Assembly: GCA_028703175.1 (NCBI GenBank)
Contig: JAQVNJ010000074.1
Span: forward strand, 1 to 29,857
From: JAAYCB01 sp012744395
Lineage (GTDB): Bacteria > Planctomycetota > Planctomycetia > Pirellulales > Thermoguttaceae
DNA: 29,857 bases
Direction: 5' to 3'
Position 1 is the stretch's first letter, and every line of letters starts with the position of its first letter. The notes beneath the pieces were generated by a model. It made no database searches. It was not told the origin of the DNA and saw only the letters and a list, made by a program, of their open reading frames with translations. Shown here in pieces: positions 25,458-29,857 of this stretch. A program made the translations under genes and the position numbers.

Positions 25458-25487
25458 AAAAATGCGGTGCCGAGACCGCACGGCATT
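25458..25487 (-). terminator. Terminator-like hairpin
   Basis: On the minus strand AATGCCGTGC (25487-25478) and GCACCGCATT (25470-25461) pair with one mismatch around a 7-base loop, and five T follow (25462-25458, partly inside the stem). No protein gene precedes it on this strand, so it would end a non-coding transcript or act as an attenuator before rpoD. Confidence 0.5.
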
Positions 25488-25896
25488 TGGCAAGGGTTTT
25501 GGTTTGGGCACTCACGGAAGGCGACCTCCATCTCCCTAGACTACCCAGACCCTCAACGGCGATGCAAAGACAAAGTCCCCGCGATTTATTCCGCAGAGAC
25601 TGCCCCTGGCCGCGCTGGCAAGCACCCGGTCCCGACGCGCTCGACGCGCCCGGAAACCTCGGTCCCGCCCCACGCAGTCGGGCCGTTACAAAGCATTGTT
25701 CCTTCATCCACCAAGCGCCGCGAGAACCGGACCCATCAGATCGACGCCCACCATGACGGCATACTGTCCAACGCCACAAACCACACGCCTGACTGCCGTT
25801 TTACGGCGTTCCCCTCGATTGACTTGAAGGCGGGTGGCAGATGCTTTCTCACCCGCGGGCCTCTTCACCGAGGCTGGGTATCTCGAGGGCCGGGCC
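25458..25896 (-). ncRNA. Candidate non-coding RNA of about 440 bases
   Basis: A minus-strand promoter-like pair (25929-25902) and a terminator-like hairpin (25487-25458) frame a stretch with no convincing open frame. Near its 5' end are two perfect hairpins: GCCTC/GAGGC at 25859-25874 and GCGGGTG/CACCCGC at 25830-25856. I compared it by eye with RNase P RNA, tmRNA, 6S and SRP RNA and saw none of their conserved segments. The prediction rests only on signals and absence of coding. Confidence 0.3.
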
Positions 25897-25901
25897 ATTT
25901 A

Positions 25902-25929
25902 ATTGTAGTCACCAGCAGAACCGAGTCCA
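25902..25929 (-). promoter_or_regulatory. Promoter-like pair upstream of the candidate RNA
   Basis: On the minus strand TGGACT (25929-25924) and TACAAT (25907-25902) are 16 bases apart; the AT-rich TACAATTAAAT stands out locally. Confidence 0.35.
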
Positions 25930-26248
25930 GACTCAGTTTTCAAAACATGGGAAATTCTTTCCCGTCCCATCCGACAGGAAACGCTTCCGCAACAGGCAGG
26001 TTCCAGGTAGTCTAGAAACTAGCCGGTGGTTTCCAGGCAATCCCCCCGATCATCTGTCCGTTACGGGGCAGGGAAGGGGCGCGGATATTGAGTCCTCGGC
26101 TCAAAACCCCCAAAATGCCCCCAGCATGCCCCGCCGATGAGGTAGTCCTGGCGGAATTCTGGCCTTCAGCATGGCCGGTTGGCTCAGCAATGCCGTACAA
26201 AGCAACGGACCCGACAGCCCGCACGGGCAGGACCTTGAGGAGCCCCTT

Positions 26249-26758
26249 GTGACAACCAACTATCTCTTGCCCTGCTCCTGTGGGAAGACAGTCGCCGTTC
26301 GGGATACACAGTCCGGCCAGACCGTGCGCTGCCAGTGCGGGGCCGAACTGGAAGTGCCCACCAGGCAACGGCTCCACGAACTTGAACAGGCCCCTGTCGA
26401 AGGGCCCCCAGCCGCCACCCGGCCCGGCTGGAATCCGGCATGGGGAATTGTTCTGCTCGGCGTTCTCGTGATGATTGCCGGCGGCGTGTTCACGTATTTC
26501 ACATATCAGAACCGCCCGATCCTGTCCGATGTCAACCAGATCACGCCGTGGGAATCCTTCCTCATGTGGCAGAGTTTGCGGACCGGCGTGCGCCTGCCCG
26601 AGTTGGCCGAAGTGCCCTACCTGGAGGCAAAGAGGTTCTATCACCAGAAGCTGGGAATCGGCCTGGCAATTATCGCCGTCGGGGGCCTGATCGCGGCGAT
26701 CTCGGCAGTCGTCGGATGGACGGCTGGGTCGCGTGCCGCGCGGCGCCGCACGACATGA
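26249..26758 (+). CDS. Small membrane protein with an N-terminal zinc-ribbon-like motif
   Basis: About 169 residues from GTG 26249, chosen because GAGGAG (26237-26242) lies 6 bases upstream; an in-frame ATG at 26171 has no such signal. The N-terminus reads NYLLPCSCGKTVAVRDTQSG then QTVRCQCGAELEVPT, giving two CxC pairs of a zinc ribbon. Two membrane helices follow (WGIVLLGVLVMIAGGVFTYF and LGIGLAIIAVGGLIAAISAV), separated by about 60 residues that include SFLMWQSLRTGVRLP. This 'ribbon plus two helices' layout is common among planctomycete hypotheticals with unknown role. Its stop and that of the next gene, on the other strand, are separated by a single base, so the two are convergent. Confidence 0.75.
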   Translation: MTTNYLLPCSCGKTVAVRDTQSGQTVRCQCGAELEVPTRQRLHELEQAPVEGPPAATRPGWNPAWGIVLLGVLVMIAGGVFTYFTYQNRPILSDVNQITPWESFLMWQSLRTGVRLPELAEVPYLEAKRFYHQKLGIGLAIIAVGGLIAAISAVVGWTAGSRAARRRTT

Positions 26759-26759
26759 T

Positions 26760-27773
26760 TCATCGCAGGCCGTCGAGATTGTCGACTGGAACCGGCGCCA
26801 GCCTGGCCAGCCGCGTCCCCAACTTGACGTGCCGCACGGCGGAAGTCTCCTTGTCCACGACCAGCAACAGCCTCCGCCACCAGCGGGTAGCCAGCAGCAG
26901 ATGGACTTCGGCCGTTTCCGCCGCCTTCCACTTGGACCATCGCTTCAATCCGGGATGTTCCGCCAGCAGACGCTCCAGCGGCGGCTCGCCGCCGCCGATC
27001 GGCTGCAGCGAACGGCAGGCCCGGCAGACTCCCCCTTCGACCGCCCGAGGGCTGACCTCCTGCCAGCACAACGAGCAGGTCGTCAACTCCGTGGCCAGTA
27101 CGGGCCGGTCCGTCACCGGGCAAATCCGCGTCAGTTCGGGCAGCACCCGCTCGCCAGTCGCGTCGCACTCCACAAGTTCTTCGGCCAGAACAAGGTGCCC
27201 CGACCGAGCACAGCGGGCAGCCTTCTCCGCCGCGACGATCCGGCCGTCGTCCGTCGCCACCGCGTGATAGGACGCGGCGCCGGTGTGCGGGCAGACAAGC
27301 GGCGGGGCCTCCAGCGCGGCGGTCCAGCCGGCAAAGGGGAAATCGGCCGACTGGTCGCCAATCGTCACGCGGAGTTTTCCCTCCGCATACTTGCACCATA
27401 CCAGGGCAACCTCCAGCGGCCCCCGACTGCCGCCGACTCGCTCGGCCAGGGCGAGGCTCGCGGCGACCATCTTCGCCAGCCGATCCGGCGGCATCTCCGG
27501 CGGCGGCGACCAGGGCACGGTCCGCTGCATTCCCAGCCGCGACACCAGGTCCGCGTCCACCGGCCTGCTCGAATCATCAATGTACCGATACCCCGTCGCC
27601 GGATTGCCCAGCCTCAGGAACCGCCGGTCTTCCAGCAAGCAGCCGGCCAGGTGGATCGAACCGCCATCGACCGTGTAGGCCGGGAAGAGCCGCTCGGCAA
27701 TTTCACGTACGCTCGTAAGCTGGCCGGCGGGCGCGAGATGGATTGGGCGATCGGGAGAATCCAATTTGAGCAT
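26760..27773 (-). CDS. Cys-rich protein of unknown function
   Basis: About 337 residues from ATG 27773. A TTG at 27797 is an alternative, but a TAAAAT box at 27812-27807 would place the RNA start near 27800, favouring the ATG. Residues about 180-280 contain repeated Cys pairs and knuckles: LVCPHTGAASYHAV, ARCARSGHLVLAEELVEC, RICPVTDRPV, TTCSLCWQEVSP and VCRACRSL. These look like two or three treble-clef-type zinc sites of the kind 'CxxTG...L..C..C'. The N-terminal half (DRPIHLAPAGQLTSVREIAE, TVDGGSIHLAGCLLEDRRFL) and the C-terminal half (EVHLLLATRWWRRLLLVVDK) match nothing I recognise. There is no signal peptide. It lies downstream of the RND pump gene on the same strand. Confidence 0.7.
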   Translation of the reverse strand: MLKLDSPDRPIHLAPAGQLTSVREIAERLFPAYTVDGGSIHLAGCLLEDRRFLRLGNPATGYRYIDDSSRPVDADLVSRLGMQRTVPWSPPPEMPPDRLAKMVAASLALAERVGGSRGPLEVALVWCKYAEGKLRVTIGDQSADFPFAGWTAALEAPPLVCPHTGAASYHAVATDDGRIVAAEKAARCARSGHLVLAEELVECDATGERVLPELTRICPVTDRPVLATELTTCSLCWQEVSPRAVEGGVCRACRSLQPIGGGEPPLERLLAEHPGLKRWSKWKAAETAEVHLLLATRWWRRLLLVVDKETSAVRHVKLGTRLARLAPVPVDNLDGLR

Positions 27774-27806
27774 CCCCCAGAAGAGGCTGTGTGCCAAGAC
27801 GCCGGC

Positions 27807-27812
27807 ATTTTA
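27807..27812 (-). promoter_or_regulatory. Predicted -10 box of the Cys-rich protein gene
   Basis: TAAAAT on the minus strand, with a weak -35 (TTATCC) 19 bases upstream. It would give a short leader to the ATG at 27773. Confidence 0.3.
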
Positions 27813-27886
27813 GCACACCTGCCGCCCAGGGGGATAACGATTCCGGGGGACGAGCCCCGATTTTTCGCGGCCCGGCCCGCTCGCCC

Positions 27887-29857
27887 TCACGCCTCCTCTT
27901 GCGCCATCGTCGACATCGGCAGCCCATGCCCCGGCTTGTTGGCATACAACAGCCAGTAGACGACGGGAATCACAAACAGCGTGAACAGGGTCGAGGCGAA
28001 CAGGCCGAAGATCAGCGACCAGGCCAGGCCGGAGAAGATCGGGTCGATGATGATCGGCACGGCGCCGAGCATCGCGGAACTGGCCGTCAACAGGATCGGC
28101 CGCAGGCGCACGACCCGGCTCTCCATGATCGCGTCGAACAGCGTGCGTCCGCGAGCCAGCGAGAGGTGGATGAAGTCGACCAGGATGATCGAATCGCGCG
28201 TCACGATCCCCGCCAGGGCGATCATGCCGATCATGCCCGTGGCCGTGAAGTAGACGGGATCGAGGAATCCGCCGACCTCTTGGGCGTGGATCGTATTGAG
28301 CAGCCAGAAGCCCGGCATCACGCCCAGGACCGTCAGCGGAATCGCCAGCATCACGACCACGGGAATGATGAACGACCCCATCTGGGCTACAAGCAGGATA
28401 TAGATCGCGATCATCGCCGCGCCGAAGGCCAGCCCCAGATCGCGGAACACGTCGATCGTGATCTTCCACTCTCCCTCGCCGGCGAAGTCCACGGTCAGCC
28501 CGGCCGGCACGCCCCAGGCGATGCCGCTGCCACTGGAGAAAAACGTCCGCTCCGCGACCGGCCGGCTCGCCGCCCGGCTCATCCAGCCGCTGCCGACCCG
28601 CCTGATCTCCGTCGCGGGCGGGGCGGCCCGCCGGTCGGCGAGAACGTCGACGACCACGTCGGCCGGCGGGCGGCCGGCCGTCTCGGCGAACACGTAGGCC
28701 ACGCGCTGGAGGTTCTTGTGGTAGATCATCTGGTCTACCCGCGACGTTTCCCATTTGCCCAGTTCGGCCAGCGGAACGAGCCGGCCCGAGCTGCCCTTGA
28801 CGTGGACGCGGGCCAGGTCGGCCGCGCTGGTGCGCCGATCGATCGGCAGCCGCAGCTCGATCCTGAGCGGATTCCGCTCGCGCTCGCTGCGGACGACTCC
28901 CACGTTGCTCCCCAGCAAGGCATCCAGGGTCGCGGCAATCTGCTCGCTGGTGACGCCGCCGAGCGCGGCCTTCTCCTTGTCGGCGACAAACACCATCTTC
29001 CGCTGGGCCGCCTCCCGCACGTGGTCAAGGTCCACCACGCCGGGCTCGGCCGCCAGCCGGGCGCGGACCGTGTCGGCCGCCGCCAGCAGGTCTTCATAGC
29101 GATCGTCCGGCTGGCCGTAGACCTCGGCCACGATGCTGGCGATCACCGGAGGGCCCGGCGGCGTCTCCACGAGCTTCATCCGCGCTGAGCGCCGTTCGGC
29201 GATCGCCTCCAGGTCGCTGCGAATCCGCAGCCCGATCGCATGGCTCTGCTGCCGCCGGTTCTTCTTGCCCGCCAGGTTGATTTGGACCTGGGCGACCTCG
29301 TCGCCCTGGCGAAGATAGTAGTGCCGCACCAGCCCGTTGAAATCCATCGGCGACGCCAGCCCGACATAGCTCGTGTAGTCGGCGACCTCCGGCACGCGGG
29401 CCAGGTAGGCCTCGAAGTCGCGGACCGCGGCATCCGTCCGCTCCAGCGTGGTCCCCTTGTCGAAATCCAGCACCAGGAGCAGTTCGTTCTTGTTGTCGAA
29501 CGGGAGCATCTTCAGCGGAACGCTCCGCATCGCGGCCAGGCCCATCGCGCTGGCGGTCAACAGGGCCATTCCCAGGAGAAACGCCCAGGCCACGAGCCGC
29601 GAGTGCAGCAGCGGGGCCATCAGCGGATAGAAAACCTTGTAGAGCCGCGATTGCTTGACCGCCTCGAGGTCGTCGCCGGCATGGTGCTCCTGGCCGCCGG
29701 TCCCGCCGGCGGCGTACTGCCCCTTGAGCACGTGGAAGGCCAGCCAGGGGGTGATCGTGAACGCCACGACCATCGACATCAGCATCGTGACCGGCACATT
29801 CAAGGCCATCGGCTGCATGTAGGGCCCCATCATGCCGGTGATGAAGAACATCGGCAG
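27887..29857 (-). CDS. RND-family efflux pump inner-membrane subunit (3' part)
   Basis: The gene enters from beyond the right edge and the visible C-terminal 656 codons are about 60% of a usual 1,000-1,100-residue AcrB/CusA-type protein. At the edge is TM5-6 (NVPVTMLMSMVVAFTITPWL), then a cytoplasmic loop, TM7 (AFLLGMALLTASAMGLAAM), the second periplasmic porter/docking part (LLLVLDFDKGTTLERTDAAV, GRLVPLAELG) and TM8-12 (AFGAAMIAIYILLVAQMGSF, SFIIPVVVMLAIPLTVLGVM, TGMIGMIALAGIVTRDSIIL, RLRPILLTASSAMLGAVPII, FGLFASTLFTLFVIPVVYWL). The proton-relay Asp of TM4 would lie outside the window. The GIVTRDSIILVDF segment is the family's 'GIVvkNaIlLvd' helix with Arg-Asp where Asn is common. Substrate cannot be told; the adaptor and outer-membrane genes are not in view. 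Confidence 0.92.
   Translation of the reverse strand: MPMFFITGMMGPYMQPMALNVPVTMLMSMVVAFTITPWLAFHVLKGQYAAGGTGGQEHHAGDDLEAVKQSRLYKVFYPLMAPLLHSRLVAWAFLLGMALLTASAMGLAAMRSVPLKMLPFDNKNELLLVLDFDKGTTLERTDAAVRDFEAYLARVPEVADYTSYVGLASPMDFNGLVRHYYLRQGDEVAQVQINLAGKKNRRQQSHAIGLRIRSDLEAIAERRSARMKLVETPPGPPVIASIVAEVYGQPDDRYEDLLAAADTVRARLAAEPGVVDLDHVREAAQRKMVFVADKEKAALGGVTSEQIAATLDALLGSNVGVVRSERERNPLRIELRLPIDRRTSAADLARVHVKGSSGRLVPLAELGKWETSRVDQMIYHKNLQRVAYVFAETAGRPPADVVVDVLADRRAAPPATEIRRVGSGWMSRAASRPVAERTFFSSGSGIAWGVPAGLTVDFAGEGEWKITIDVFRDLGLAFGAAMIAIYILLVAQMGSFIIPVVVMLAIPLTVLGVMPGFWLLNTIHAQEVGGFLDPVYFTATGMIGMIALAGIVTRDSIILVDFIHLSLARGRTLFDAIMESRVVRLRPILLTASSAMLGAVPIIIDPIFSGLAWSLIFGLFASTLFTLFVIPVVYWLLYANKPGHGLPMSTMAQEEA

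Larger units (their letters stand above)
25149..26248. other. 1.1 kb region without a convincing protein gene
   Basis: Open frames on both strands are short, rich in Arg/Pro/Ser and lack family signatures or good ribosome binding sites, apart from a possible 33-codon frame next to rpoD. The region contains a minus-strand promoter-like pair (25902-25929), several hairpins and a terminator-like hairpin (25458-25487), which together outline a possible RNA gene. The last 350 bases (25930-26248) hold nothing I can name. Confidence 0.5.

Noticed and set aside
25207..26170. Several 60-180 codon frames on both strands upstream of rpoD
   Set aside because: They overlap each other, lack ribosome binding sites and show no protein-like hydrophobic or motif pattern.

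Overview
The window looks like ordinary chromosome of a high-GC bacterium of the phylum Planctomycetota, most likely near the Pirellulales. This is inference from gene content: a Tat-exported Gfo/Idh/MocA oxidoreductase, a secreted ceramidase-like protein, an HExxH protein of the DUF1570 type, DoxX proteins, a kinase-like membrane protein with a large extracytoplasmic part, an ECF sigma/anti-sigma pair and an RpoD with an acidic N-terminus are all typical of that group. I see no rRNA, tRNA, CRISPR array, phage gene or transposase.

Layout. 1-441 is a leader region with a plausible promoter, followed by a KDG-kinase-type sugar kinase (442-1527, +). An ECF sigma factor, a one-pass anti-sigma-like protein and a secreted DUF3106-like protein form a tight + strand operon (about 1821-4228). 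Minus-strand genes follow: a LpxL/HtrB-type acyltransferase, a secreted protein of unknown function, a Gfo/Idh/MocA protein, an HExxH protein, a two-domain ABC permease without partners, and a KtrB/KtrA potassium uptake pair. A repeat-rich gap (13273-14155) precedes a small DoxX protein and a PaaI-type thioesterase (+), then a decayed sugar-isomerase-like pseudogene. Minus-strand genes for a ceramidase-like protein and a pseudokinase come next, then a + strand HEAT-like secreted protein. A second pseudogene (TIM-barrel sugar epimerase type) lies behind an unusual DoxX/Tat-like/TIM-barrel fusion gene. rpoD (minus, with a clear terminator) follows, then a 1.1 kb gap that may encode a non-coding RNA, a small zinc-ribbon membrane protein, a Cys-rich protein, and the 3' part of an RND efflux pump that runs off the right edge.

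How the genes relate. Clear functional units are the ECF sigma/anti-sigma/secreted protein operon and the KtrB-KtrA pair. Most other genes are single units with their own predicted promoters, several with a near-perfect TATAAT box. The points most worth a second look are the DoxX/Tat/TIM fusion, the pseudokinase with a beta-helix-like outer domain, two sugar-isomerase pseudogenes that both combine a frameshift with a clean internal deletion, a family of short palindromes scattered between genes and present in the leaders of both DoxX genes, and the promoter-terminator unit without a convincing ORF upstream of rpoD.
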